Shown: positions 42,427 to 54,748, counted from the stretch's first letter. The stretch: DNA of 64,000 bases from Cyclaneusma minus (GCA_037179335.1 JAKZHN010000001.1:124001-188000), one strand, 5' to 3'. Translations and numbers: made by a program. Notes: generated by a model not told the origin, from the sequence alone.

Positions 42427-43826
42427 TGTGGGCAGATCATTCCACGATCTTTGGAGGAGACACACCATGGTTTGGAAATAAGTTGAAGGCGGAAGTAGTG
42501 GCTAGATCGAAGTTTGCAAAGCATTATTCTATGTGTGTAACATGACTGCCGGCGCTCGTGATGCTTGTACAAGTACTTGAGTTCAGCAGGCCATGATTGA
42601 CAGTGAAACAGAACGCTCTGAACATAGCCTGTAACTAGAAACCAGCACCATCCAAATGAGTCGCAGGTATTGAGATGGCCAGAGACCCGGACAGTCAGGT
42701 CATAGTGCCCGATCCACGAGGCAAACAAGTTCTCGCGCACTCGAAGCAGAGTCGCGCGAAGCTCACAATAATGTGCCAACAGACAAATTGCGTAGAAGCG
42801 CCATAGCTGGCAAAGACAAATCCCGCACTCAAAGGTCGTTGGCAAAAGTGCTCTTGGTCTGTACATACGCTGATGTATCCAGCTCAAGATCGTCGAATGG
42901 GAAAGACTGGATGATCGAGCGAGGCAGAGACCATTGGTGGGAGAGAAGGAAATGGGAGGGGGGAGGGAAAGTGGGAAATGAACCTGTCCAAACTTTTGGA
43001 CACTCTAGGAGGTGACGAAACTCGAAGACTGCGGTGGAATCCGAGGAGCTCGGAGGGTGAGGGCGTAAGACAATGAATAGCCTCTGCGTTAACCCCAGAG
43101 CCTAGAATATGAAGTTGTCTTCGCCATCCTTCGCACACTCCACCAAGGCTTGGATGATATGCAGTAGTTGTCTTGTCCCGACACTCCTTGCTGCAGGATC
43201 ATTCTCGGATTCGTACTTCGAGGTGAGGTCTGGCGACCCGAGCGAGTCCGACGACGGGAGACTGCAGTAGTCGCGTGCAAGAGCCCTTGTCCGGACAGGA
43301 AGGATCACGGCATGTCGCATTCGAATCCTGCAGCGAAGTCGAAGGGCGTCGGTCGAAGCGGGCGGCTGCTGCTCGATGCAAACATTGTCTTGCTGAGATG
43401 TCGCTGGCCTGGTGTTGGCGTTGGAGTTGGTTGGCTTTGTGGGTGCAATTCTTCGCCAGCAATTTTTCTCGAGCGCGATTACGTAAGCGCGGACAAACGC
43501 TAGGGTCACGTGATCAGATACTTGTCTTGGCGAACCTCCAACTGTTAGCAAGAAAGTTCGCGGCCTGGGAGTGGCCGTCTCCCGCAGAACTGTGCGGACT
43601 TGAGGCAGCCGCAATTGAATATGGAGCTCAGAAGGAGGCGATGGGCACAACCTCGTCGTGCTTGCCAACTTCATTATGTTGACGGTCATTGCGGCTCTCT
43701 ACGCTTCCATACTCTGAGAACCTCCAGGATCGCCTTCTGACGAATATTGCATCATTGATGTTCTTCTCCCATCCAGTTCTCACGAGCACTCATACCACGA
43801 GACATCGGTACAATTAGACGTCAATC
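42427..43826. other. region without a confident gene
   Basis: All strong frames conflict. A minus-strand frame (43689-43102) is listed separately at low confidence; plus-strand frames overlap it. Confidence 0.4.
43102..43689 (-). CDS. hypothetical protein, uncertain
   Basis: A 195-residue frame starts MTVNIMKLASTTRLCPSPPS and ends LHIIQALVECAKDGEDNFIF. The C-terminal end reads like natural protein, but there is no recognised domain, and possible splice sites in the middle make the model unstable. It is divergent from the CAS1-domain gene. Confidence 0.25.
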   Translation of the reverse strand: MTVNIMKLASTTRLCPSPPSELHIQLRLPQVRTVLRETATPRPRTFLLTVGGSPRQVSDHVTLAFVRAYVIALEKNCWRRIAPTKPTNSNANTRPATSQQDNVCIEQQPPASTDALRLRCRIRMRHAVILPVRTRALARDYCSLPSSDSLGSPDLTSKYESENDPAARSVGTRQLLHIIQALVECAKDGEDNFIF

Positions 43827-46726
43827 ATGTCTCCATTCCTGCGCCGATGCGCAGACTGGGCAGACCAGTGGGTCATCACTTTCGTTTACCCTATTATACT
43901 TCATAATGACTTCTACGCCCGGACATATTGTCTTCTTCGCCGGATTTCCTTCGCCGTCCTTATTGGGTTGCTGGCACAGGGCATTTGGGATGCTGCTTGT
44001 AAGTTGGCTGTCACTCACCTGCTTCATTTCCTTCACATCAATCAATTGCTTCAAGTCCCCCACTTTCACCACTTCCTCTACCGTATGTGTCGACAGTCCA
44101 TGCCCATCATAGGAAGCGGCTGAATGCTGAATTCTACGTCTCAGACTCTCCAGATCGCTTCCGGTGCAACGCCACCCTCACCGACGGTGGATGGTTCGGA
44201 GACAACACTTGGTCACCTGACAGTTGCATGCTTTATGAGTACAATGCAGAAGACGTACGCAGCTGCTTATCGGGCACGCGAGCTGTGTTCATTGGCGATT
44301 CAACTACCAGACAGACCTTTTGGGCCACTGCGAGGAAGCTGGAACCTGTCCGCGGGGCAGAAGAAATGCTTGGGATGCCCAAAGGCGATCTGAGACACCA
44401 AGATATACTGTTCACAAGTGGAGACGTGACGCTGCAGTTCTTCTGGGATCCGTGGTTGGCCTCGTCCCATCTCCACGAGGAGTTGGCCACTTTCAGTCTC
44501 GAAGCATCCCCTGCCGTTGCCTCCAACAGAGCATTCATCCTGCTTTTGGGTGCTCCGGGACTCTGGAATGCCAAACATGGAGGTGATACGTATTTCGAAA
44601 ACTTCACCACTGCGATCGACACCGTCATACCATTCATCGAACGGGCGACAACACCCGAGCTTGGCGGCGAAAGAACATTCACTAGCAACCTCGCCTCCGA
44701 TTCTGTCTTTCTCGCCCCCGTCATTGCCCCCTATTACCCGGCCCTCGACAAGTTCTCGGCGACTATCACTCCGGAGAAGATTGAGAAAATGAACGGCTAT
44801 TTGGTTAGCAATGCCTGGCCACACACAAACGTCCTGTGGTCTTACTATCGGATGCTTTTTGAACACCCTGAGAAGTACGACGACAGTGGCCTGCATATGA
44901 CCGATGGCGCCGCTGCGAAAAAGGCCGATGTCCTGCTCAACCTACGGTGCAATGCCCTACCGATTGAGGAGAGTCATTATGAACGCAACTGTTGCGGAGG
45001 ACGAGCGAGGTTGGAGTACAAGTCCTTGGTTCTCGTATTTGCGCTGAGCTTTGCTTTGTTTACTCGGCTCGGTTTTCTACCTCTATCGCCACTGCTGGGG
45101 CTGTCGTATGAAACCGTCGCAGCAGCCTCTAAATTGCTTCAAGCCCTCGTCGGTTGCTTGGTTGCTGACCGCGGAACAATTTTTCCGAAGACATTCAGGC
45201 AAGTCGAGGGTGTAGCCTTTGCCCTCTATATCGCCGATATTCTTTTCGGCGACATATTGGCCTCCCTCATGGCATCCGACCTAGCCAGATTACGTCGAGA
45301 GTCTCGACAAAGGGTATTGCCCCCTCTCGATTCCCCGCGTCCTCCTCTCAGTCGCATTCAAACGGACGAGTGGAAAGGATGGATGCAATTCGTCATCCTG
45401 TTTTACCACTACTTCGGCGGGTCGCAAGTCCTCTGGCTTTACAAGATCGTACGGCTTCTTCTTTCCTCTTACCTCTTCATGACCGGCTACGGTCATACAC
45501 TCTATTTCCTCCGATCCAAGGACTACTCTCTACGACGCCTTGCGATGGTGCTCATCCGGCTGAATATTCTTACGTGTCTTCTTACCTACAGCATGAGCAC
45601 CAGCTACATGCTTTACTACTTTCCTGCATTATCGAGTTTCTGGTTTCTTGTTGTTTTCCTGGTTCTTCGGGTTAAATCCGAATGGAACGATAATCCGGAT
45701 CGCCTGTTCCTCAAGATTTGCGCGGCAATAGTTCTGACCACAGTGTGCCATCGGATGACCAACCTACCGGAGATAACCTTCGCAATCCTCCGGTGCATTT
45801 TTGGAACCTCCTGGGACGTCAGAGAATGGCGTTTTCGCTGCGGCCTCGAGCTTTATATTGTGTACGTCGGTATGATCGTCGCATCTTTCCAATATCGGCT
45901 GTTTGCTCCACACCCTCTTTACACGGAAAACCCGCACCCTTTTCCGACGCGGAATCCACGACTGACAATACAAAGACAACCGGCGTCTTTCAGCACGGAC
46001 CGAATTATCGTGCTGGGTTTGTCTTATGCGCATATCCTCGGCCCTTGTCTCGTATCCGCCTCCATCCTCATTCTCCTAACCTACATCTACTGCATACAAT
46101 CCTTCCCTTCCAAAGAGGCGTATAACGCCTGGCACCCTTTGATCTCGCCTCTGCCTATCCTTGCATATCTCGTTTTGCGAAATGCCATTCCGAAATTGCG
46201 AAGACACCACCTCGTAATATCTTCATGGCTGGGCACGATGTCGCTGGAAACGTACGTGCTGCAATACCATATGTGGCTTGCCACGGACTCGAAAGGCATT
46301 TTGAGGTGGGCGCCCGTAGTATTCGAAAATTCTGTGTTGAGTGCTTTCGCGAGATATGTCGGAGAGGTGGACGTTCTGTTTCCTGTGTTCCTGTGGCTCT
46401 CTTTCGAAGCTGCGCAGGGCACCAAGGTTATCACGTCGTGGATTGTTGACGACCGGGACACCGCGGCGCCGAACCTTCTCGAGAGTCGTCGGCAAGGGGA
46501 GTTCGAGCTGAGAGATTGCCAGCAGGTTAGTGTGCCAATGGACGAGCACCAGACCTTCGATGGTATTCTTGAGGAAGAGCGACGAGTCACCCAACTTTCT
46601 GCACGCTGGCGCCCGCTGGTGTTTGTGCAGACTATCGTCAAGACTGTCTGCACTGCTGTGAAAGGAGATTTGAGGGTCAGACTGGGACTCTTGGTGTTCG
46701 CCATGTGGTTGCTTAACAACGTTTAA
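43827..46726 (+). CDS. CAS1-domain O-acetyltransferase with N-terminal SGNH/PC-esterase-like region
   Basis: Exon 1 is 43827-43998 and exon 2 is 44097-46726; the 98-bp intron (donor GTAAGT, acceptor CGACAG) is phase 1 and the product has 933 residues. An N-terminal membrane anchor (about residues 25-57) precedes a luminal SGNH-like part with AVFIGDSTTRQTFW (GDS at about 124-126), a Trp/Cys-rich start (GGWFGDNTWSPDSCMLYEYN) and a candidate catalytic DSGLHMTDG near residue 335. The remaining about 550 residues are polytopic and carry CAS1 signatures (FVILFYHYFGGSQVLWLYK, LFMTGYGHTLYFL, LNILTCLLTYSMSTSYMLYY, SWLGTMSLETYVLQYHMWLA). Proteins of this family, known from Cryptococcus Cas1 and human CASD1, O-acetylate glycans in the Golgi. 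The substrate here is unknown, probably a cell-wall or secreted glycan. Confidence 0.92.
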
Positions 46727-47800
46727 GCCTTGCCATGCTGGATCGGAGTCTCTAGATTACCTAGAATAGCCGCAACAAATTGTTGCTCTCCTTCTTATAC
46801 ACGGAAAAGGCTTGCCTCCTTGGGGAGCTGGACCCCTGACCCCTAGCTGTCAAGTTGTCGTCTAGAAGCTTCTTTCTTAACCTCTCGACCACGAGGGCTA
46901 TGATATGATATGATAGCTTGGGCTTCATATTGACTCTATAGGGAGCACGTGGCTCGTCCTGCACCACGTGACAGATCCGTATTTCAGTGATTAGGGAAAA
47001 TCCAGGCGACTGGGAATATACCGAGTAACTAGGAGTATCCCGAATAACTAGGAGTAGTCCAAGTAATCGTGAGTATTCCAAGTAATTAGGAATATCCCGA
47101 GTATCGGAGTAACCACGAGTGTTCCAAGTAATCAGAAGTATTCCAAGTAATCAGAAACGTCTCGAGTAATCGGCACTATTCCAAGCAATTGGAAATGTTC
47201 CAAGTAATCATGAGTATTCCAAGTGATTATGAATATTCCAAGTAATCATGAATATTCCAAATAATTAGAATGTTCCGAGTCTAGACGAGTGGGCCGTGAC
47301 TGATAAAAAGGTGGGCCGGAGACCTCTTACCTCTATGTACTAAATGACTTGACGGATGATTTATGGGGCTGGGACGTGCTGGGTTGGCTTTAGAATTGGG
47401 GGCTCAAGGTGAATTGTGGATTGATGAACAGAAGAATCGGAAGGAAAAACGATTGCAGCTGGGCTGGGACTTGTGGGACAGCTAGATTCTAGTCTGCTGG
47501 ATGTATGCTGAAATGAAGATTCGATGCCTCTCGAGTCTCGAATTTCTCGGCGGGATTTACTGCTGTGTTCTATCTGTTTGCTGTGCCCCTGTCGCTCTTT
47601 ACACACTTAACTCACACCCGATGTTCAAGCCTGGTCCAGCGACAATATGATGAAGCACAGTTTTGTTTATAAACTCTGTCTATATCCAAAGGTACCGGAG
47701 TACAGAAATCGCGCCAAACACCAACATCTCCTCAAACACTCTTCTCTTCACCCATCCAACCTCCAACCACCAACCCATACTGCATTCTCCCACCATCTCC
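46727..47800. other. intergenic between CAS1-like and GMC genes, with minisatellite
   Basis: No gene. It contains the longest block of the ~19-bp minisatellite. The rest is the convergent 3' flank of both genes. Confidence 0.5.
46978..47285 (+). repeat. degenerate ~19-bp minisatellite, locus 4 (longest)
   Basis: About 15 units of the type GAATATTCCAAGTAATCAT, for example GAGTATTCCAAGTGATTAT, GAATATTCCAAGTAATCAT and GGAGTATCCCGAATAACTA. The first units are more diverged and the last ones most regular. Confidence 0.85.
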
Positions 47801-49858
47801 TCACAACCCATCCAAAATATCCTGCGCAATCTTCTCCGCCAGCGCATAACAAACACACTGCGGATGCCCCGGCGTCAAAAACGGAAACGCACTCGCATCC
47901 ACCACCCTCACCCCCTTTACCCCAAAAACCCTCCCTTTCGTATCCACAACCCCCATCTCATCATCTTCCGTACTCATCTTACAAGTCCCACTGGCATGCC
48001 ACACTTCAATCATGCTACCTTGGATACTAGCCCAAATCTCATCGTCCGTCTGCACATCTGGCCCAGGATACACTTCTCCTAAACTGATTTGTCGAAGCGC
48101 TGGCGTGTTCCATACTGCGCGGCCGCGCTTTACCATTGCGATGGCTTGTTCTTTGTCTCGTGCGTCGGTCAGCCAGTTAGGGTTAACGATGGGATTGTCG
48201 TTTGTGTCTGTGCTCGCCAGCGTCACATTACCGCGAGAAAATGGCGTAATGAGTGCTACGGAATTAGCAGCATAGTTCTTTCCATCTTTAGGCGATTCGA
48301 GAATGAAATCGCTGTTGTTGCCAGCGAACAGGTCTTGGAAGATATATTCGACGTTGGGCCAATCGGCGGGGAAAGTGGAGGCTAGAGAGGATGAGGTTGA
48401 GTTGGAGAGGGTGGAGTTGAAGGAAGAGAATTTCTCCCAGCCGATTATGTCGACGCCGGGGGAAGTGAGGTAGCCGGTGCGGTTGGTGTTGTAGAGTTCG
48501 GCTTGCGTGGCGCCGAATGAGGCATCGAGAAGTTGGGAGTGTGTTTCGATGGCGACTTCGTGGGTGATGGAGTAGAGGATGTGATCCCACATGTTTTGTC
48601 CTATGCCTTCTAGTTGAGCGACGACTGGGATGTCGAATTCGTCTAAGATGGCCTGAGGACCAATTCCAGATACCATCAGAAGCTGTGGTGATCGGAACTT
48701 TACATTGTTAGCTTTGTTCAGATTTCATAAGGTCAGGAGAGCAAACTCACAGCACCAGCCGAAAGAATGACCTCCTTGTTCGCAGAAAGAGTATACTTTG
48801 ACCCAGCCGTCTCCACAATAACGCCAGTAGCCGTCTTGTTCCCATCAAACAAAATCTGCTGGCCAATGGTATTCTTATACACCAACAAATTATCCAAGTC
48901 CGACATGGCTGTTCGCAAAAAGCTTGACTCGGAGGTCGATCGCGTTTGTGTGGGACCATCGATGGTATACATGTTATGCGCATATCCAATCAGATTTCCA
49001 GAGATGGTGTCGGTGGTTGACTTGAATCCCAAGCTTTGAAATGCTTTGACAGTCCAGGACGAGAGGGCGAATATAAAGTTGGGGTAGGCAACGCCGAGGG
49101 GGCCGCCGGTGCTGGAGATGGAAGAGGGGTTCCAGGAGATGGTGACGTTGGAGGGGATGTTTTCTGGGTTGGGGGGAGTGAAGTCGACACTTTTTAGGAA
49201 GTAGGGGAAGAAGTTGTCCCAGGTGTAGGATGAGTCGTCTACGGTATCGGCCCACATGTCCATGGAATCTTTGGTAGGGCTAGTGAGATATCAGCATGAT
49301 GTATAATGAAGGAGAGCTTTGCACCTCACTGTAACACAGGGGCTTGGAAAGGGGAATTCTCACCGTTGGTACAACATGAAGTTCCTGGCACTGCTCCCGC
49401 CCAAAGTTTTTCCCCTCGAATACAGAATAGTATCTCCATTGAGTCCCTGTCAACATCAGTTAGTTTCCTCTGCGCTTTCCCCGCCTTTTTTAACGTCAAC
49501 TCACAGCCTGAGGGGTAGTCTCCTGCATCCAATCAATCAAAGGGTTCTGCATGACCGGGTCCCTTCCCAAATAATGCGCCAGATCCGCCGGGATAATTGA
49601 AAGATTTCCATTATCCTCTTCATAGAAACCTCCGGCTTCGACAACGGCAATAGTACAACCGCCGCAGCCTTCTGCAAGTCGTGTTGCGATAGTCAAACCG
49701 GACGTACCTCCGCCGACAACTACATAATCGTAGGTTGCGTCGACAAAGGGAACACCGAAGTGATCTCCTAGTGTGTTAAAACCGGTGAGACTCTCGGAGT
49801 ATTGAGCGGAAACGCTGCTGAGGCAGAGCCCGATGGCGGCAGCAACGGAAGACTGCAT
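47801..49858 (-). CDS. secreted GMC (glucose-methanol-choline) FAD oxidoreductase
   Basis: Four exons (49858-49505, 49446-49364, 49279-48751, 48697-47801) join in frame into 620 residues. The ATG at 49858 starts MQSSVAAAIGLCLSSVSAQ, a secretion signal; an upstream in-frame extension to about 49972 would bury it. The FAD-binding VVVGGGTSGLTIATRLAE (glycines about 49-54) is followed by VEAGGFY, the GMC signature YSRGKTLGGSSARNFMLYQR spanning exon 2, SAGAFRSPQLLMVSGIG across the last intron, HASGTCKM, and the C-terminal HPQ histidine in TPGHPQCVCYALAEKIA. Sites for N-glycosylation are numerous. Relatives include aryl-alcohol oxidase, glucose dehydrogenase and choline-dehydrogenase-like secreted enzymes that supply H2O2 or reduce quinones during lignocellulose or host-tissue attack. 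The substrate cannot be read from sequence. Confidence 0.94.
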
Positions 49859-50012
49859 AATGATAAGGGGGAGAAGTACTGTGAAAACCAGTTCGCGAGG
49901 GAGATGATCAGCAGAAAAGGCACTCCAAGCAAATTTGAAAGATCTGTTGAAAGACCTGTTGAAAGACTGCAATAAAAGAAAACTGAAGAGAGATTCCTAC
50001 CGCGTGGACCCT

Positions 50013-50025
50013 CTATCTTATATAG
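50013..50025 (-). promoter_or_regulatory. candidate TATA box of the GMC gene
   Basis: TATATAAG on the minus strand lies about 160 nt upstream of the ATG at 49858, a plausible position for a regulated fungal promoter. Confidence 0.35.
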
Positions 50026-50140
50026 ATCGTAATGCTCGGAGACCGAGGTTGAGAAAGCACATCATCTTGGTGGGAAACCAGCAAAGCTGAAGAGCCATGG
50101 CGAAATACGACAGGGTCGATGTTGGGCTGACTGACTATAG

Positions 50141-50512
50141 GTGCTTTCAAAGCAAAAGTGGGAAAGTCCGGCAGACTTCAATGGAGTTGGAATTTTGCTT
50201 ATACATTGTAGGCAGAAAGTAGTTATGCCAAGTCATGCTTAATTATTTTCTGGTGCCTTGCGCATTGGGTATTAAGTGGGCCGGAATCTTGCTTTTGGCA
50301 GATTTCAAATTTCGATTTGCAGACGACGGTGTATAGATTGTTTTGGAATCTTCCGCCAAGGCCAGATTTCCAGTTTAAAAATACCCATTTAATGCCCGAT
50401 GCGCAAGGCATCCAAAAATAATTTGCATAATTTGGACATAACTACTTTCTGCCTAACAAATTCCAATTCCATTGAAGTCTGCCGGACTTTCCCACTTTTG
50501 CTTTGAGAGCAT
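50141..50512. mobile_element. foldback MITE-like element with ~130-bp terminal inverted repeats
   Basis: The left arm begins GTGCTTTCAAAGCAAAAGTG and continues GGAAAGTCCGGCAGACTTCA. The reverse complement of the right arm begins ATGCTCTCAAAGCAAAAGTG and continues the same way. Homology continues inward through AGGCAGAAAGTAGTTATG and TGCCTTGCGCATYGGGYATT, giving arms of about 130 bp, about 85% alike, around a spacer of about 100 bp. It has no coding capacity. Target-site duplication is not clear. Confidence 0.85.
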
Positions 50513-52837
50513 CTTATGTAAAGGATTTATTGTCCATAGTGGTTCGAAAACGGGACGGCAAGTTCCCAGGACCCCGGATCCTGAGATCCTTCGGTTAACA
50601 AACGTGATAATCCTTGTACGGTTCATCGTCTCGAACACTTGGATAACGTATCCTTAAAAATGGTAACAAATGGCTGGTTCCTAGTTATCAGATATACTTG
50701 ACCTCCTGATGACTTTGACTACCAGCTATCTCAAGACACTTGGTTTCTTTCAGGTCTCTAGACCCTAATCAAGTAACTTGGTCCTGAGAGGAGTCTCACG
50801 GCTTCAAGAATGCACCTTTGGCTACACAGACAACGGACGGGGAGCCACATGCATCCCGCAATCACGAGGCTCGAGCTGACAAGATGGTGTCTCCATCTGG
50901 GCTGAATAAACGAGATGTGGCAAACCCGAGCCGTTTTGTCCTGTTCAGGATGAGAGCACAGTCCGAGATCAGACGAAGCAAAGGAGGCTCAGCGGGTGAC
51001 CGAGGGTCGACTCAACTCGCCTTCGAAGGATTTAAGCTTACTGGCAGGCAGCCAGGAATATTCGATGTTCAGCTGGAGGCCTTGGGTAGGAGGAACGCCT
51101 TGGCTTCATCTTCGGAAGCCGAAAAAAACGCGAGCTTACAGCGCCGAAGAAATTTGGTGAGAGCGGATCATCTTCGGAAACCGAGAAACACTCAAGCTTA
51201 GTGCCATAGTGGCGGAAAGGCAACAATTATTATAGTAATAACACAACAGATTCGTGGGCGGTAGCTATGAGTGAGAGTTTGAGTGCAAGTTGGATTGAAC
51301 ATTGAAGCCTGGCCTGGCGCTAGCCTGAGCGCCTTACATTTAAGGCCACAAATTTCGCGACCCTGAAGCGGACCTAGCGGTCGCCTCCAGAGAAACACCA
51401 CACACCTCGGAGTTGGAGTCCTCCCTCAAAGTGCAAATCGCCATGGGCCCATGTTCTCTACAGCGACGGAAAAACACCATGACCAATTCCCCGGAAGTCC
51501 ACTTTTTTGGCGCATGCAAGCCCGCTGCGCCATCTTCACGAGAATAAAATTGAGCCTATCTGGACCTCTCAGCCGCCCTCGGGCGCTTCCCCTTTGGACC
51601 TCAATCTGGCCCCTGACATGGCGTCAAATGGGACACCGAGCACTCGGTTGTACCTGCGTCCAGCATGTTGCGTCCTCGGACACTCTTATCTATGACACTG
51701 TTCATGACCACGAGATATCATTTCCCCTTGTTTCAAGCTTCTCACTTTCTTCTCAACTTGCTGCGTCCTTCTCGGAAGTATTGGTATTATTCTGCTGATG
51801 TCCAGAAGTCTGGGCTCGGGGGATGATTCATTCGTTTGCCAGCGGAGGTCGAAGCCGTGCAGAAGCCAACCGCAAGCCCCTTCCAATACTTCTCGAAGCA
51901 TGGGGAATGCCCGAGCGAGTCGCGACTAGCCAGCTACCATTACCACCATTCTGAGTGTCTGGTAGTAAGTTACGCTTGCTGGCGGGGCGCCATGTGGCGA
52001 GCCCCGCAGTCTTTCCAGATGTCATGTCTGGAGAATTGAGAAGTGATATTTGCTATCCCTGAAGAACACATTCTTGAGCTCTTCAGTGAGACATGCGAAT
52101 GCCGACTCAACAAGAACCCCTCCCTCTCATTTTCAAAGGCGAACCAAGTGGTCAATGTGTTACTTGAAATGCGTTCTCTTGAGCATAGTCCTTCGCTCTC
52201 GTGTTCAAGTGTTCCAGTCATTCTTGATGGTACCAAGACCCTGAATCCTCATTATGGAACCTTATTGTCATTGTCACTGATCATTTGCAGCCCAGATCAT
52301 CGGCGTTTTCATCCTGTCGAGTAAGAAGCCGTGGGATGGCGCCCACTAGGGAGCACAGCCGTAGAAGCTTGTGAGATATGCTGCCCCTCAGGGCCATTTC
52401 TGCGCCCAAGCGCTACAAAGCTTGAGCAAAGGCCCATAAACCCCCTGGACCACACAACGGCTGTGCATTTGGAGGCTTGGGGGTCGAAGCCGGACAATGC
52501 TTTAGGCTTGATGCCAAGCTCCCCTTGCCGGCCAGACTGGTCAACATGGAGTCTGTTCCGATATTGCAAGCTTGGTTTCCAAATATATGCTGGAATATGG
52601 GGAACTGGTCCTGAAAGACATCTGATTGTGGCGTTTTATTTTTTCTACGGCCAAGCCACGAGGAGAATCTCGCTGGCCCTAGGTATTATCATGAGCGATA
52701 CTTAAGGATCCTTGATTATCCTCCATTTTCAAAATCATCAACAACCATCACGCTCTTTGCAGTACCGACGTTCTTTCTCTCTCTTTTTAACACATTCTTT
52801 TTTTGTTAAACCCACATTCTTTTACAAACCCATCAAG

Positions 52838-54748
52838 ATGTTCTCCAACGCCGTTGCTGCCTCTCTTTTTGCATCCGCTGCATTTGCCACCTATGTCCCT
52901 GGCCAGCCCGAATTTTGCAAGACCGTCAGCACACAGAAATGTGTGACTGCCATGGCAAAGTCCTCGTGCAAGTCTATCAAGACTTCCAGAGAGACTACCA
53001 CAGCCTAGTACGTATATTTCTCTCATTATTCTGTGTTTGAGGACTGTCCCTTAGAAAAACATCTCGTCGGATTTCTCGTTGGAAGCGATTTTCCGATCCA
53101 TATCCACTACCCACTCCCGACTCCCTTACACTACATCAGTGCTGACATATTATCTAGCGCCGCACCCGTGGTTATTGTCAACACCATGAACCCGACCAGC
53201 ACTTTCACCCCTGCTCCAGTGACCAAAACCAACTACGTCTATGTCACCTCGACTGCTACCGTCGTCTGCGGACCGAAAGCAACTGATACATTCTCGTCCA
53301 CATCCACCATGTTCGCCACGACTACCCTCTCTTCAACTGCCTGGGTCACTACGACTTTGTACAGCGATTCCACGACCACCGTGACTGCCACTAGCGGACA
53401 AGCTGCCGCCTCAACTTTCGTCCCTGCTGCCAACAGCGAGGATGGCTGGCCCGCATACAGCAAGAGAACCTTCGGGTTGCTTTCTAGCTTGTGGGGCTCT
53501 TCCAGCTCTTCCAGCAGCCCTGCTACTAGCAACTCTGGCTCTAGCAGCTCTTCATATGGCAGCTTTGGTTCCAGCAGCTCAGGCTCTACCAGCTCCGGTT
53601 CTACCAGCTCCGGTTCCAACACCAACACTGGCTCAAGCGGCTCCGACTCTGTCAACCCTGCCCTTGTGACCAAGATTGGCACCACTGTCGGTGGCCAGTC
53701 GGGCGAGCTTGCCAACACTGGCTCTCCTAGCACCAGCTCTAGCAACTCGGGCTCCGCATATGGCAGCTCTGGCTCCAGCAACTCCGGCTCTGCCAGCAAC
53801 TCCGGCTCCGCCAGCAACTCCGGTTCTGCCAGCAACTCCGGCTCTGCCAGCAACTCTGGCTCTTCCAGCAACTCGGGATCCGCCGTCCCTGTCCTGGGAT
53901 CGGTCGTCATCCCAGTTTCCGACGCCAACAGCCCCAATGTCGGCCCCAACGTCAACTCAAGCCCCTCCGGCAACTCCGTCACCTCCGGTAACTCTGAATC
54001 TTCCAGCAACTCTGGCTCCTCCAGCAACTCGGGCTCAGTCAGCAACTCTGGCAACTCTGGCACCTCTTTCTTCAACAAGGGCAACACTGCACAGCAATTC
54101 AACCTTCTCTTCCCCAGTGCCGTGACTTGCACCCAAGTCTACTCCGTCCAGAGCACTGTCACCAAGGTCACCACCGCCGGCCGTGCATGCACCAAGACCG
54201 TCTCTCCTAGTACCGTCACCGTTGCCGCCACCTCCACCGTGACTCTGACCTCCACCAAGGCACCTGCTGCCGCCAGCAAGACCCTCATCTTCTCTAAGAC
54301 CTCCACGATCACCCAAGCCGCCACCATCATCAAGACAAGCACTGTCACCAGCACCAACGTGCAAACCGCAACCTCGACCGTCACCGCCGCTGGTTCCTGC
54401 GCCACCAACAACGTGATCGGCCCCGTCTTCACCCACGGCGGCGCTTCCATGGGCACTTTCGGCTACAACGCCACCGGCATGAATGTCGTCTCCGCCGCCT
54501 ACGCCAGCGATGCTATTTCCTGCTGCGCTGAGTGCCAGAGCAACCCCAGCTGTGCCGGTTCTGCTTTCTACTCTCTGTCCAACGGAGGATGTCTGTTGAT
54601 GATCAACCCCAACGGCGCGTGTCCTTCTCAGAAGGCTGTTCAGCTCACTGCTATCTACTCGGACTCTACCAACCAGCAGTTTGCTTTCTCCAACGGCCCG
54701 AGCGGTTTCTGGAGCGTCAAGGCCCTTCCTCAGGGCTACTCCAGCTAA
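52838..54748 (+). CDS. secreted Ser/Thr-rich cell-wall-type protein with SNSGSA repeats and PAN-like C-terminus
   Basis: Exon 1 (52838-53007) and exon 2 (53158-54748) join over a 150-bp intron (donor GTACGT, TCTAG acceptor, phase 2) into 586 residues. The signal peptide is MFSNAVAASLFASAAFATYV, followed by a Cys-containing start (EFCKTVSTQKCVTAMAKSSC). A Thr/Ser-rich region and a long low-complexity tract contain tandem SNSGSA hexapeptides (best array near residues 230-260) and longer Gly/Ser stretches. A second Thr/Val-rich region (TSTVTLTSTKAP) leads to a cysteine-rich end (SCCAECQSNPSCAGSAFYSL ... GGCLLMINPNGACPSQ) like a PAN/apple-type domain. The composition implies heavy O-glycosylation. 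There is no obvious GPI signal, since the end QGYSS is not hydrophobic. It is probably a wall-associated or secreted adhesin-like protein; its target is unknown. Confidence 0.85.
53772..53880 (+). repeat. 18-bp coding tandem repeat (SNSGSA)
   Basis: About six consecutive copies of AGCAACTCCGGCTCYGCC-type 18-mers, with drift at third positions, inside the Ser/Thr-rich gene. Confidence 0.85.

Larger units (their letters stand above)
49859..52837. other. intergenic between GMC and Ser/Thr-rich genes
   Basis: Contains the GMC promoter and the foldback element. From 50.5 to 52.7 kb no frame shows a domain. A pyrimidine-rich leader (52.76-52.83 kb, CTTTCTCTCTCTTTTT) precedes the Ser/Thr-rich gene. 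Confidence 0.4.

Noticed and set aside
42048..42887. 279-residue minus-strand frame
   Set aside because: It is antisense to the decayed gene F and has a Cys/Ser/Trp-rich, domain-free composition.
46978..47285. CRISPR-like array
   Set aside because: The repeats are contiguous, degenerate and without unique spacers, and the genome is eukaryotic; it is a minisatellite.
53239..54132. 297-residue minus-strand frame of PELLEEPELL repeats
   Set aside because: It is the antisense shadow of the SNSGSA repeat tract.
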